NCBI GenBank assembly: GCA_020746835.1
Contig: JAGPNK010000012.1
Location: forward strand, 868,001 to 932,000
Reading direction: 5' to 3'
Length of the DNA: 64,000 nt
Source of the DNA: Stachybotrys elegans
Lineage: Eukaryota; Ascomycota; Sordariomycetes; Hypocreales; Stachybotryaceae
Positions 35,431 through 46,358 of the stretch are shown here, one piece after another. The stretch's first letter is position 1. Every line of letters begins with the position of its first letter. Below the pieces are notes generated by a model that saw nothing but the letters and a program-made list of their open reading frames with translations, was not told the DNA's origin and ran no database searches. The position numbers were made by a program, and so were the translations under genes.

Positions 35431-36361
35431 CGAATTCACTGTTGATAGCCATCATCGATCGGTTCTGATGCTATTGCCACACTTCGGCGATAATGGCTCG
35501 GTATTATATTTACCTTTTTTCTTCTCTTTGACGAATGTAAGAATGCACTGCGCTGAAGGAAGAGGGATGAAGACCTTGGCGACAAGTCTCAACAATTGAG
35601 CGACGAGAATTGTTGATATCTTAAACAAAATGAGATAATATAGGTCCATACTTTGAGATACGGAGGACGAGTGTCGACTTCTGGAACATGAACACCTCAA
35701 AATGGGCAAGTATGGTCATTATACCGAATCTAACGTACTTTGATCATCGCGTTTTGGGTACCATTCATCCTCTACTATTCATCCATACACAACATTTCCA
35801 AGGCTTCATTTCTGCCATACCTACCCTGGACGTGAAATATGCACCGAAAATGCATCCTGTGACACGGACTACCCAAAGCCTCTCCCCACTGTTAGCTTCT
35901 GTCTCTATTCAACCCCTGAAGAAATGGGTAACCATCCATAAGCCCCTTTCTTGGTCGCATCTGGCTGTCAACCAATCTTTAATTCCTCAGGCCCTCATCT
36001 CCCCTCCCCCTCGCTGTAACGTAGCCGTAATGTTACAGTTGACGGTACCAAATTGCATGGCAGAGTGTGGGCGAATAGAAACACGGGATTCCATCCAGGG
36101 GCTTGAGAGCTTCCTAATGGGTGTCGGGTGTGGATCTCCCTGGCCTTTCGTCACCTGCTTGAAAAGGTGTATGCGAACACCCTACTCGGCGAAATGCTTG
36201 TCACCTGCCATCGCGGTTCGGCTTGCTCGATGCGCACATGATCTCGTAAAGTTTGGGCCATCGTCCTTGTATTTGAACACCTGGATTCCCCATCCGAATT
36301 TCCTCTCTGGCTCCACCGTGTCCTGCTACTCAACCTGCACGCAAGTTACAACAAAGTCAAG
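35431..36361. other. Intergenic, no supported gene
   Basis: A 225-codon plus-strand frame at 35688-36365 has no domain, an unlikely composition and would run into the next gene's start, so I treat it as chance. A run of T and C before 35520 may belong to the hydrolase 3' end. Confidence 0.45.
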
Positions 36362-36610
36362 ATGAAATTCACTGCATTTCTCGTCGTCGCCGCTTCGGCA
36401 GGCGTCTTTGCCATCGATCAAGCGAAACGAAACGAGCCTGTCCGAGACCTGCGCACACTCAAATACGCCAACTCGGTCCCGGTCGCAAAGGTTGCAAAGG
36501 TTGCAGTCGAACGACGCGACGAATTTAAGCCCACCAAGGACAACAGGAACCTCGAATATGAGAATGGCGTCCCCCTCGATATGAGGAAGATTGCCAAGGA
36601 ATCCTCGTAA
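36362..36610 (+). CDS. Small secreted protein with duplicated repeat and dibasic sites
   Basis: 82 codons, single exon. MKFTAFLVVAASAGVFA is a clear signal peptide with an A-x-A-like end. The mature part is two diverged copies of one repeat: PVRDLRTLKYANSVPV and PTKDNRNLEYENGVPL (shared pattern D-x-R-x-L-x-Y-x-N-x-V-P). Dibasic residues precede both: QAKR before copy 1 and VERR before copy 2, which would suit a Kex2-type protease. No cysteines, so not a disulphide effector. Secreted, Kex2-punctuated repeat proteins are known in fungi as pheromone-like and ribosomal-peptide precursors, but no modifying DUF3328/UstYa gene is seen in this window. Function unknown; lies 0.9 kb from the PKS cluster edge. 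Strong ORF but no homology I can name. Confidence 0.65.
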   Translation: MKFTAFLVVAASAGVFAIDQAKRNEPVRDLRTLKYANSVPVAKVAKVAVERRDEFKPTKDNRNLEYENGVPLDMRKIAKESS

Positions 36611-37184
36611 TGGAGCTGCGAGGCGATACTTTGAGGTCAGTGGTTACAAGGTGTGCACCCGTAAGCCAAGCTAACGGTGGCCCAGCTCATCCAAGGCTGT
36701 ACATATGGACGCCCGGACATATTTTAGGGCGGAGAGTGAGGTTTAAAGTTGCATTAAGAACTGGTTGCATATCATTGGTAGAGAATTGATTTATTCCAGC
36801 AAAGTTTATTGTGCCTTGGCAACTGAGTATTCCTCCAAGTGATCTCAAGAATAATAATAACTCCTGGACTGCGCCCGATATGCTGCCCTGCGCCAAGACC
36901 CGCTTCAATACCTGCCAGACCACCGATGCCAATGAGACCAATAAAATAACAGAGGCTGGGCATCTGCAGGGATACCGGGGGGCTGTGCAATCATTAAATG
37001 AAGCTGACATAGGGCTGCTCGGGCGCCGCGGGCTCTGGAGCGGCTTCTTGTCCAAAAATCCACTCCTCAAGGAAAAGGTATAATATTAGGAATCTATGTC
37101 GTCGAGTTTCTTTGGGTGGAAGTTTCTCTATATTGATGATTGCATTGAGCATCTGCACATGCATCCTGCGGACCAAAGTGAACC
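36611..37184. other. Intergenic, no supported gene
   Basis: Overlapping short frames on both strands (36687-37248) include Gly/Ile-rich hydrophobic stretches on the minus strand, but no consistent gene model with start, splice sites and stop could be built. Confidence 0.35.
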
Positions 37185-38588
37185 ATGGCCAACGATATGA
37201 GGACATCGACAAGCACCGAGGAAATAGTAATATTAGAATCACTATCATGGATGCCGACTCAATCTACCAGAGCAGAATCCCGAGCGTCTAGGTTAAATGT
37301 AGGTCGTTCTCACTTAGAATCTCCTAATTCTGACTCCCGGACTTCTCTTATCCTCATTATAGAAACCAGTTGTCATCCCTCGGATTGATGGGAGTAGCCC
37401 GCTGGATATACCAATGCCCTTCGTACGAGCGTATAGCCACGCGCTAGACGAGCATGGCATAAACAAGGCAGACTTTGTTCAATTCATCGACAATCTATGC
37501 ATCGCACAGGCAGCTCCTATTCCTCTGCAAGCTATGAAGGGGGCTGGTGACATCTTGGGTCTCATGTAAGCTCCCCTGTCTGCCATGTTTATATGAACAA
37601 GTCACTAAACAGCCGCAGTCCGTTTGATGGCTCTGGATGGATGGGAGCCAGTGTTTCTGCTGTTGCAGATGCTGGTGCTATCGCGATAGCCAAGAGTCGA
37701 ACAAATGCCTACCTGAAGAAGTGGAACCAAGAGTACTTTGCGCCTCGCCATCTAAGAGTTTCAGTATGCAAAACTCAAGAGTTGGTTACAAAGCTGCATG
37801 TACAGGGACATACCGATCCAACCAAACTTTCTTCACCGTGAGTACTGTCGAGCCATCGAAAGCCCATTACTAACTGACCAAGTTCGCTCGAAACCCTTTC
37901 TGCAGATGATGTCAAGCTTGGAAGCCGTATAATGGAAGCCTTGGGTCCCCACATAGCACCACTGACTTCTGATGTCCATCCACCCGCCATTCCGTCTAAT
38001 CTACTGAATCGTCTGAGTGGCAAGCAGATCCAGCGTCGAGTGCGTGAAAAAGAGCAAAGTGAAAACAAAAAAGCGGAGAAGTTCTTGGCAAAGATGGAGG
38101 AAGTGAGGGCTCGACTCGAGAAGAAGAGGCTCAAGCTGGAGAAGAAGGAGTTGGAAGATGGCCGGAAGCAGCCAGGTAACTTGACGGATGCGAAAAGCAG
38201 CTACCATGAACTGGGTTCTACGACGAGCCCCGTGCAATCCGAGCTACAGTCATACGACATGCACTCAACCTCAGACGAGATACTCTCACCTGTCGACACT
38301 GAAAGGACTGGGGCCGACACGGACCATGGAGATCAGTCGCGTGACAAAGCTGATTCGAAGCTGGAGAAGCAACAACAAAAGCTGGAACGCAAGGCTGAGA
38401 AGGAGTCGAAGAAGATGGAGAAAGAAGCCCACAAACGAGCAGAAAAGTACAGCAAAAAGAGGAGCGAGCTTGAAGAAGATGCTCAGAAGAAGACAATCAA
38501 GATTGAGAAGGATGTGGCCAAGAGATTAGAGAAACTGAACAAGAGGGTGGAGAAAATGCAGTTTCTTATTGTAGAGAACCTGTCATAG
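37185..38588 (+). CDS. Fungal protein of unknown function with C-terminal coiled coil
   Basis: About 415 residues in four exons. Exon 1 is 37185-37298 (MANDMRTSTSTEE...). Intron to 37362 (GTAGGT ... ATTATAG), then KPVVIPRIDGSSPLDIPMPF, VRAYSHALDEHGI and FVQFIDNLCIA; intron 37566-37618, then PFDGSGWMGASVSAVADAG, a Gly/Ala-rich hydrophobic segment that may insert in a membrane; and YFAPRHLRVSVCKTQELV. After the last intron (about 37840-37883) comes a long Lys/Glu-rich helix (residues about 235-410: KKAEKFLAKMEEVRARLEKK, EKKELEDGRK, KAEKESKKMEKEAHKRAEKY) with strong coiled-coil character. I recognise the N-terminal layout as recurring in fungal proteins but cannot name a function. The start codon is less certain than the rest. 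Confidence 0.75.
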
Positions 38589-38969
38589 GATGAAAAATCG
38601 GCTGGCATGAAGGAGAGAATCTCCTGGATATATCCAACATCTTGTCCCCCAGAGCATGTTTCCAATATCTCACTCCTTGGCAAAGTCCACTTACCCCAAA
38701 CAGGTCAAATCATGCGCTGCGGCTTCAAGTGGCCTTGATTTTGTGCCAACCCCCACAGGATTTCATGCGCCAAGGCATCCAGAGGCAGTAGTGATGAATG
38801 ACGCCTCTTTCAAAAGTAGGCTATGAAGGGTAATTTCGGCGAGGGTATGTATTTATACTATCAGCTCTTTTCTGCGAGGTGACGAGTTTTGTTTCATACA
38901 TATGCTCACCTTTTGCGTGTGTGCATTTTTCTCGACTGGTTCTCTCGCACTTTCGGCATATATAAAATA

Positions 38970-39815
38970 ATGACGACACGAGAGTTGATCGAAGAGCGAT
39001 ACCGGAACTGGATCGCGGCGCTAAATGACCGTAACACTGAAGCCATGTCAGGTGCGGTTGCCGACACGGTCGTACACGATGATGGCGAATCAGGCCAGGG
39101 TGGATATATCCAGTCTTTGGTCGAATCTCTCCACGCATCTTCCGTGGAGAGTATGAGAATCGACATGCTCACTACGGCTTCTGCTGCTATCGCTGCTTCT
39201 GCCCGCATCATTTACCATGGCAGACCTGTCAAGAACAGCTCTGATGGCGGAGGTGAAGATCAATTAGTGGAATGGTCTGGGATTGACTTTGTCTGGTTTG
39301 ATGCAAACCTGCGAATTGTCCGTACCCACACCCTGATCGATATGGATGGTTTACGTACTGGCAATCCTAACGTTTCACGGACGCCAACCTTAAATTACCA
39401 ACCAGTACCTCCTGGATTCGACATCGACGCTCACTATCGAGGTTACTTGAACGCCGTGAACACGAACAGATCTAATGACCATCTGGCAAAGTTCTGCCAG
39501 CCCATTATCACACACAATGAGCAAGTCTCCGACTTGGATGAATTCATCGGCTTGCTTGAGGATGCATTCTCTAGGATTGAAGACTATACGCTCACTATCA
39601 AAGACTTGATCACGGATAAGGTGACACAACGTGTTGCCGTCAGACTTGAGCTGAGCGGAAAGCCGGTCAAGGAGGCCTTCGGTATTCAACCCACTGGTAG
39701 ACCAGTGCGTTTCCCAGAGCATGCAATGTATCAGTTGGATGGAGGAAAGATTGCGTTTGTATGGGCTATACGCGACTTCGACACCTACAGGAAATGTATT
39801 GGAGGTTCAGAATGA
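38970..39815 (+). CDS. Tandem SnoaL-like (NTF2-fold) protein
   Basis: 281 residues, single exon. The frame is open from 38889; the ATG at 38970 (MTTRELIEERYRNWIAALND) suits the family, where the first helix of the cone fold starts at the N-terminus. The first SnoaL/NTF2 unit is about residues 3-125 (NDRNTEAMSGAVADTVVHDD, ...VEWSGIDFVWFDANLRIVRT). A second begins DIDAHYRGYLNAVNTNRSND and ends VWAIRDFDTYRKC, with RPVRFPEHAMYQLDGGKIAFV as the last strands. SnoaL-like proteins include polyketide cyclases and hydratases as well as many proteins of unknown function. Position next to an aldo/keto reductase and 3.5 kb from the PKS cluster makes a metabolic tailoring role possible, unproven. Confidence 0.82.
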   Translation: MTTRELIEERYRNWIAALNDRNTEAMSGAVADTVVHDDGESGQGGYIQSLVESLHASSVESMRIDMLTTASAAIAASARIIYHGRPVKNSSDGGGEDQLVEWSGIDFVWFDANLRIVRTHTLIDMDGLRTGNPNVSRTPTLNYQPVPPGFDIDAHYRGYLNAVNTNRSNDHLAKFCQPIITHNEQVSDLDEFIGLLEDAFSRIEDYTLTIKDLITDKVTQRVAVRLELSGKPVKEAFGIQPTGRPVRFPEHAMYQLDGGKIAFVWAIRDFDTYRKCIGGSE

Positions 39816-39951
39816 ATGGATCACAAAATACCGAATTGTCAACAAGAAGTCTTGAGTGTATGGTCATTCATTGCTTTTCTCTTAGAAGCCGCAGAACGTT
39901 CCATAGCTAAGAAGTTGGCCGGGTTGGCTTCCATGACGAACTCCCTCCTCT

Positions 39952-40982
39952 TCACCTCAAGTACGTGGGTGCATCGCCTCTTGCAGTATCCCAAGCCCTG
40001 TCAAGAGCCTCCACAACCTCGTCCGGTAGAGACCCTTTCTCGCATGCTTGTATATTCTGTTCCAGTTGGCCGTACGAGCTGATACCTATGATCAATCCAT
40101 CATTCCCGCCCTTGCTTCGTGGCTGCAGTTTGCTGTGGTGGATGCACCATCGCAGGCCAACCTCAATAAGCGGAATATCATGCTTTCTTGCCACAGGTTC
40201 GACAATTGCCAAGGCATCCATAGTCGACTGCTTGAAATATCGCGACATGTACATCTTTCCAAGAGCGGATGTGCTGCTGAAGCGTCCCTCCGCCGGCTGT
40301 TCTAGGCTCGTGTACTTGCCCGAAAAGAGACCGGCGGCAAGAGGGTTGTAGATGATGAGGTCGATACCAAACTTTCGCAGGCAAGGTATCAATTCTGACT
40401 CAATAGCACGAGCTTTTCATTGTTAGATAGCGTTGGTAGTCTGGAGGAGTAAAAGGACTCACTGATGGCATTGTACATTCCCTGGTACACAGTCGGCTTC
40501 ACAAAACCCCTCCTCTCACAAATTCCCACTATTTCTGCGACTTCCCACGCGGGATAGTTGCTCAGACCGAGCCGCTTGAATTTGCCTGCGCGATGCATCC
40601 CGTCGACAGCCTCCAGTGTTTCTTCGTAGTCGACTGATCGATCCGGAGCGTGCAGGTAGAAAATGTCCGTTGAGTCAACGCCGAGCTTCTGCAGACTTAC
40701 ATCCCAGCTTGCCGGCAGTTCTTGTGCGCTGTGCGCACCAAGCTTCACTGGCATAATCTTGGATGCGACAGAGAAACCCTTTTCCTTGAATCCGGCTTCT
40801 TTCGTGAAGGACTCCTGCTTCCCAGCAACGTACACCGCCGCCGTATCAATCTCATTGTAGCCTTTGGATGCCAAGTAATCCAAGCACTTCTTGTACTCAT
40901 CAATAGACGTGATGCGAGCTCCAGCATCGATGTCCGGACCAATGGTCATAGTTCCCAGTATGAGTCTATTTTGCGACGCCAT
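39952..40982 (-). CDS. Aldo/keto reductase, aflatoxin-aldehyde-reductase (AKR7) type
   Basis: About 325 residues in two exons, start MASQNRLILGTMTIGPDID at 40982. The family tetrad is visible: Asp and Tyr in EIDTAAVYVAGKQE, Lys in SVASKIMP, His in DIFYLHAPDRS. NADPH-binding segments LGLSNYPAWEV, PTVYQGMYNAI and LIIYNPLAAGLFSGK follow, then the late cofactor-binding stretch DGLIIGISSYGQLEQN. The intron is at about 40462-40400 between MYNAI and ESELIPCLRKFG. AKR7 enzymes reduce reactive aldehydes with NADPH. It converges on the SnoaL-like gene (stops 136 bp apart). Given an A-T-R enzyme that should make an aldehyde nearby, aldehyde reduction is an attractive but untested link. Confidence 0.9.
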
Positions 40983-41601
40983 GTTGAGTTTAGAAAGAAT
41001 GCGATTTCGGAGTATAAGCAGAGGCTAGTCGTTGTATGTTGAATCAGCTTATTTTTACGATTATAGGAGAGAATTGAGTCCTATCACGATCAGGACAAAC
41101 GGAATTCGTTGGTACAGGGTGTTTAAGTGCATGTCTTGATTTAAATTTGGTCTCTGTTGTCGGCTTTCTTCCCGATGGTGCGCCGTAACCTCCGAGCCTG
41201 CCCCTGATTGGTTATGATATCGATATATGGTGGGGAGGGTTAATATGATCATAGACTAAAATCAGGGAATGGAGCTAACATCGGCTTCTAGAATTTGGCC
41301 TCGCATGGCGCGTTGCAGCGGCTGACATTTTGCCCCAGGTACCGGCATCGGAATGTGGTCATTTCAATCACCAAGATGGCAAGAGTGCAATATATGAACG
41401 AAGTTTTCATTCTGCTATATTGCTCTTCCGGCGGCCCTTCAAGATATTCCCAGGGACCTTTGGTACTGCTCCTTTGATGATGAGATGAAGTATGCAGTAC
41501 GGGGAAGAAGCGGTAGTAAAAAGGGCTAATGAAGCCAATAGAAAGTAAGGATAGTGCCTAATACCCGGCAGCCGAAAGCAGTCGTTCAAGGCACTGCTCC
41601 T

Positions 41602-42121
41602 TTACTGGCACCTGAAACTGTTGGCGCGCTCGGCAAGCCCATCGCGGACGGAGCAGATGAAGGTCATGTCAGTTTGGTAAAAGCTCCTGTTTCCACGGCA
41701 ATCCCTTCGACTGATGTAGGGTTAGTATGGGCCATTTGAAGCATTGTTCACTGCTTGAACATACCTGTAGAGTGTGCATCTGCTATTCTGAGGCTTGGAG
41801 AAAGAAGACATTCTGTTCCTCCATTCCGGGGGAAAGTTTCCTACAGCTCCAGTTAGATTATTCTTAATGTGCGTAGACATTAACCGTACGGCATCTTCCG
41901 GGTTGGAAAGTAAGATCAAGGGTTTCGCCCGAACCAGACCTTCCATCAAACATGCTGAGGGTAGGTTGGTCCTGCTGTCCCGACGGGTTCTGCTGTCCCG
42001 GCTGGTCGGGCGGTGGTGGTGGGGTCTGTCTCTCCTGGAGGTCATTGGGTTCGTCAAGAGGCGTTGCACCAACAGAAGTGGCGGCAAGCAGGCCGGCGAG
42101 GAGGAGGAAGTTGAACTGCAT
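41602..42121 (-). CDS. Small secreted cysteine-rich protein
   Basis: About 135 residues in three exons. Exon 1 starts MQFNFLLLAGLLAATSVGA (signal peptide) at 42121 and continues with a Pro/Gln-rich spacer (TPPPPPDQPGQQNPSGQQ) before SMFDGRSGSGETLDL and GRC. Splicing TGC C|GTACGG ... TCTAAC ... TGTAG yields FQPGRCRNFPPEWRNRMSSF; the second intron (AG|GTATGT ... CGAAG) yields RCTLYRDCRGNRSFY, and the last exon ends FICSVRDGLAERANSFRCQ. Five cysteines sit in the spacing C...C-x4-7-C...C...C seen in small secreted crystallin-like or effector-like fungal proteins (the 'CxLYxDxxCxG' pattern). The frame switches only work with these two introns, supporting the model. Extracellular role unknown; the Kex2-like ERQ site at residues about 29-31 is weak. 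Confidence 0.75.
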
Positions 42122-43807
42122 CTTTACAAGTTCTCTTGGGGATTGGAGGGCGTTGGTTGCTTTGTTTGGTGAGTGTGGTGATGAGTGGTGTTTGACGATT
42201 GTACTCAAGAATGGTGCGCCATGTCCATGTTTTATACTTGGGCTTCACGGAGAATTTTATGAACAGTCATCGCCGTAGCTACGCAAACATGGCGGTAACA
42301 TGACAGCTGAAAGCTAGTTTTGCGGAGTAAGAAACATCTTCATATGCCAATGCCCCTCATCACTTGACATTCCGGGCTTGTGGCGCTAGAACTGCGCGGG
42401 TTTATTCTGTTGCAGCGACAAGTGCTTACTACCAGGTCACCAACCCATGCTGTCGTATGATAGACGGAATGTATACTGTCAACTCGTTGTAGGGCTGCCT
42501 GTAACATTCACATGGAACACACAATGTAACAGCGGCCGACCCTAACAGCTGAACAAGAACTCATCAAGCCACATTACGTTTCAGCTGGCACTTGGATACC
42601 AGATGGCAAGGCGTGTCTTTAAACAATATCTTGCGAATCCATGAGACTGGTGTGTGTTCGATCGATCAAAGTAAATCTGTGAATCATTCTACTTAGTCAA
42701 GGCTTCCAAGATCCCACATTTTCCCCAGATCACACCGGCTACATCATCTAACCGTCCTCCCTTTCCCCATTGCAAATTTTTCGTTAGGATCCCCCTCTTT
42801 TAAATTGATTGGCTGCTCGTTTCGGTCAAACTTAGTAGATTTGTAACTCCCTTGCCCGCCATGAACTTTATTTCAGCCGTTGGGTTCTGGAACTGCTTAG
42901 GTTCATTTTCCAGTATGAAGTTTTACTAGCAATTAGTCTACGTGTGCATGTGCTTGTTCAGACCAAGCCGTGTACGGTCGAGGCTCCTCTTGATGGCTTT
43001 AAAGTGATTCAGCCGAGGTCATGAAGTGCTCTGGGGCAACTAGCGGCTCGGTGTTCCGAAGCCATCGCGCACAAATTGAACCAACTGGCCCCCCTAATTA
43101 TTATGGCCTACCGCGCGCTAAGGCGGCACAGCTTTACACGCCAAATCCCCTAGTAAACCTTTCCCAGGGAGGCTGAGTTGTCACCGTGACATCATCCTCG
43201 TGTCTCAGGCTCACAGGGCGGCTCGTATTCCCTTAGGCGTGCGAAAGGAGCAAGCTTGTATCCGCCCCATACCTCTGAAAGCCCCTCTATAAACGAGAGC
43301 TACAGTCCTAGTGATTTTGCTACATGGTTAAAGAGGTACGGAGGCAGCATTGAAGCAGAATCGAGTAAAAAGAGCAAGCACCCTATCATTTTCTATTTTG
43401 TTGCGGGTTAATATCCTGTAATCGGCAAACTACTCCTTCCGTACAGCCCGAGGGTGGGATTCAAGAATGGAGGATCCTTGAGCCTCGTGGCGCCAATCTT
43501 ATTATAAATAGAACTCTGTGGAATGGGTAGCTTAGCTCGGCAAGGTGTGGATTGAATGTACCAACTGGGTACTACTTTGCACAGGAGCTCTGGTCACTAG
43601 CAGCACGACCTTCGAGTAGCAACACAGGAGTCAAATCGACGCCAGCAAAGTGAAGAATTAAGTCTTCCTAATAACTAGTCTACAGTGTTCCCCAGATCAC
43701 ATACCCAGGGGCTTGGTGGTCGATCTTCGGAGTGGTCTCTTGGAATGTAGACATGTAGGGTATGTCGTCGTTGTCGCGGGGCAGCTGCTCCCAGCAATCT
43801 ACCAGAT
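42122..43807. other. Intergenic, no gene seen
   Basis: 1.7 kb without a supported coding frame between a small secreted protein (promoter side) and the 3' end of TF3. Sequence is of ordinary composition; no repeat family recognised. Confidence 0.5.
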
Positions 43808-45561
43808 TTACCAGATTCCTTCCTGAAGACGTGAGTTCACATTGTTGCAGGCATTCCATATCCTTCTTAACATTTCCATCCCCGTTTGATCCGCTACGTG
43901 GTCCAGATATAGCATTCCCGATGCAATAAGCTCATGATCAGATTCCCGGATCTTGTCGTACGGCCTGAATAATTTCTGTACCGTCAGGCATACTAGAGCG
44001 GAAAAGTACGAGCATTTTGATAGCCTGTGTAGTAAAACATTAGTCTGTTTTCAAACATCTTTCTGGTTTGCAATGTTCGCCATACCGTACAAATGAACTA
44101 TCCGTGTTCATAATCGCCGAAAATAGAGTCATGAGTTGGCGAGATTCATCCAGAATGGTGGCCCAACCCCTCGGCAATCGATTTTCGGTACCACGAGTTA
44201 TAGACTCGTGCCAAAAATCCTTATTATAGCACTCCAAACGGCTCAGCCATTCTGAGTCCCAAGAACTGGCCTTGCCAACCAGCAATCTGCACATTAGCGC
44301 GTCCGAGTACAGTGTAGCAAAGTAGCCGGAGTAGGAAACATGATGTTTCTCTGCCACGGCTAAACAGCGGAATTTCTCTGGTATTTGTGATTTCCAGTCA
44401 TCAAGTAGGTTCACGATTCCGTCTAGTGCTAATGCTCGGTGCTGAGGACTGGCTCGTTGTCCCTGGACCGAGTACAAGTTATCATATATCCTGCTTTGGA
44501 TCTTTGCAAGCTGTACTCGAAGACGTAGATAGTTCACCTTTGTTACCCCATCTCCGTCAATAACAAGTCCTCCAGGGTCGTTGTCTGGTTCAGCCGGAGG
44601 AAGATCCAGCCCGATGTCGTCGTCCCGTTGAATGGGGGCTTGGGTGAGACGGATGCTCAGAGACCGGTCTAATATGTACGCTATCCAGAATACACGATCA
44701 CGCTGTAGAGCAAGAGCCGGATCTCTGTCGTCAAAAGAGTCTCGTACGTGTAAGCGGAGCATATGGGCAAAGTGAAGTGCTGTCGATACAAGGATGGCGG
44801 CTGGTGTGTGTTCATTATTGGCCTGGAACACCATGGCCGTCCCAAGTAAAACCTGCACCGTAGCCAGCTCAGGTGGCTGTGATATAAGACCCGTCAAGGC
44901 TGATTGAACACGGGAGATATGTAAGGCGGCATTCTCTCGTGCCTCTGGGTTCTGGGAGGTGTCGAAAGCATGCGCGAGGGCTAGAACAGTATTGATGACT
45001 GCCCAACTCGTGGAATCTCTTAGCTCCGGGGTTCGATACCAACCATCAACAAGCTGAATGAGGTTCTTGGGTTGGAATAGCGGCAGGAAGGAGTTCAATG
45101 TGCCGAGATATTTGCCGACAACTGGGAGTGTATCTTGCCATGGCGGGAGCTTAAATTCTGCGACGTTATTGCCTCGATTAACTAATCCCACTTCCTTTGT
45201 TTGGTCCGCAAAGGGTGAGGCCGGGGAGATAGCTTGGGTCCCAGGGAGAGCGCGTAATTCCTGGAGTTGTCGGGAGAAGTTTTCGAGTTGCGTCTCCAGG
45301 CTCCCAATTCGAGCCTGCATCAATGCTTCGCGGCTGGAAAGTTCATGTTGCCGTTGCCGTGGTCGTGATTTCCGACTTGCAGCATCATACGTGCAGCTGA
45401 CCTGATGGATGATGCAGCTGGAGCATAGGGGCTTCTGGCCATCACATTTGATCCTTTTTCTGTAGCAAAGGTCACAAGCCTTTCAGGTGCCATGTTAGCC
45501 ATTTCAGCTCGTTTTGTTCGATGCCTTTCCTTACTTTACGCGTCTGTCGTTGTTTCTCCAT
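43808..45561 (-). CDS. Zn2Cys6 transcription factor TF3 with fungal-specific TF domain
   Basis: About 540 residues in three exons. Exon 1 (from ATG 45561) encodes MEKQRQTRK and splices (GTAAGG ... GGCTAAC ... AAAG) to ACDLCYRKRIKCDG and QKPLCSSCIIHQVSC, a canonical C-x2-C-x6-C-x5-C-x2-C-x6-C zinc cluster. A coiled-coil-like helix follows (MQARIGSLETQLENFSRQL), the usual dimerisation element. The Fungal_trans domain spans about residues 130-400 (DGWYRTPELRDSTSWAVINT; RDRVFWIAYILDRSLSIRL). A last intron (donor GTATGG, 44085-44025) joins SSFVR to LSKCSYFSALVCLTVQKLF and the protein ends NNVNSRLQEGIW. Divergent from the SDR at 46359 (about 800 bp), which it may control. Confidence 0.85.
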
Positions 45562-46358
45562 TATTTATGAATGGCACACTCCAGCGCCCGACTTAATTGG
45601 GAGTAAGTAAGCTCAATCTGGAATGTAGCGCCCTTTTCTTTGCTTCACAGGTTCCGCGGAAGCCAGGATGACAAAAACCCCTACGCTGACATCACCCGAA
45701 ATTGATTGATAAGCAGCTTGGCCATGAAGGGAGCCACTACCCTCACCACTGGTGGTGAGGGTAGTAGGTCCCGGCTATGAAATACGTCTGGTGTTACCTC
45801 ATCGTGGCAGCCCGTTGGCAAGAATATGTAGGGGATTTTGAGAAATGGAAACTCAAAGCGAATCACGTAGGTGGTCAGCTCGCTGGCTCAATTCACAAAG
45901 GCAAACTCGGACCTTTGGTAAATAGACCACAAGAGAAACAGCCACTAGATAAATAAGTAACATGAAGCTTTAAGTCTTCTCCTCCTCATCCATGCCTCGG
46001 AGAAGCAAATGGCAACTGTTCACTCATTATGATCCAGGGAAGAGGAATGGACGTGTTGCTCCAAACTCAGGCTATCAGGCAAAGCTTCGCATTACCAACA
46101 GATGGCATGAGATGAGAAGGCATTCATGTTAGTCATTGGAGTAGTAAGTCAAGATAATATCTTGCTGATGAATGCTTCCGCGGAAGAACTACGTTTTCTC
46201 ATGTGTAGATGCAGAGAAAAGGTCCCGACCTCTTCGATAGCCGCTGTATAAAGAGGTCTTTCCCTGCTGCTGAAGGACAACGAACCAAGCACCAAAAAAC
46301 ATAAACCAAAAGAACAATAGTATCGACAACAAACAGCCAACTCTAGGCAAAAGCTACA
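45562..46358. promoter_or_regulatory. Bidirectional promoter, TF3 / SDR2
   Basis: 797 bp between divergent start codons, including the 30-bp palindrome at 45736-45765 and a TATA-like CTGTATAAAG around 46243 in front of SDR2. No coding frame supported. Confidence 0.55.
45736..45765. repeat. 30-bp near-perfect palindrome
   Basis: Arms ACTACCCTCACCAC and GTGGTGAGGGTAGT (14 nt each) are exact reverse complements around a 2-nt centre (TG). It could form a hairpin or cruciform, or be a high-affinity site for a dimeric regulator. It lies about 175 bp upstream of the TF3 ATG and 590 bp upstream of SDR2. Confidence 0.9.

Noticed and set aside
35688..36365. 225-codon plus-strand open frame
   Set aside because: No domain, no intron logic, odd composition, and it overlaps the start of the better supported secreted small protein.
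36687..37248. Overlapping hydrophobic minus-strand frames
   Set aside because: Gly/Ile-rich stretches look membrane-like, but no consistent start, splice and stop could be assembled.
43690..43890. Alternative C-terminal reading frame for TF3 ending ...APGYVIWGTL
   Set aside because: Open and protein-like, but it would need a frame change without splice signals; the frame ending LQEGIW connects directly through the last intron.
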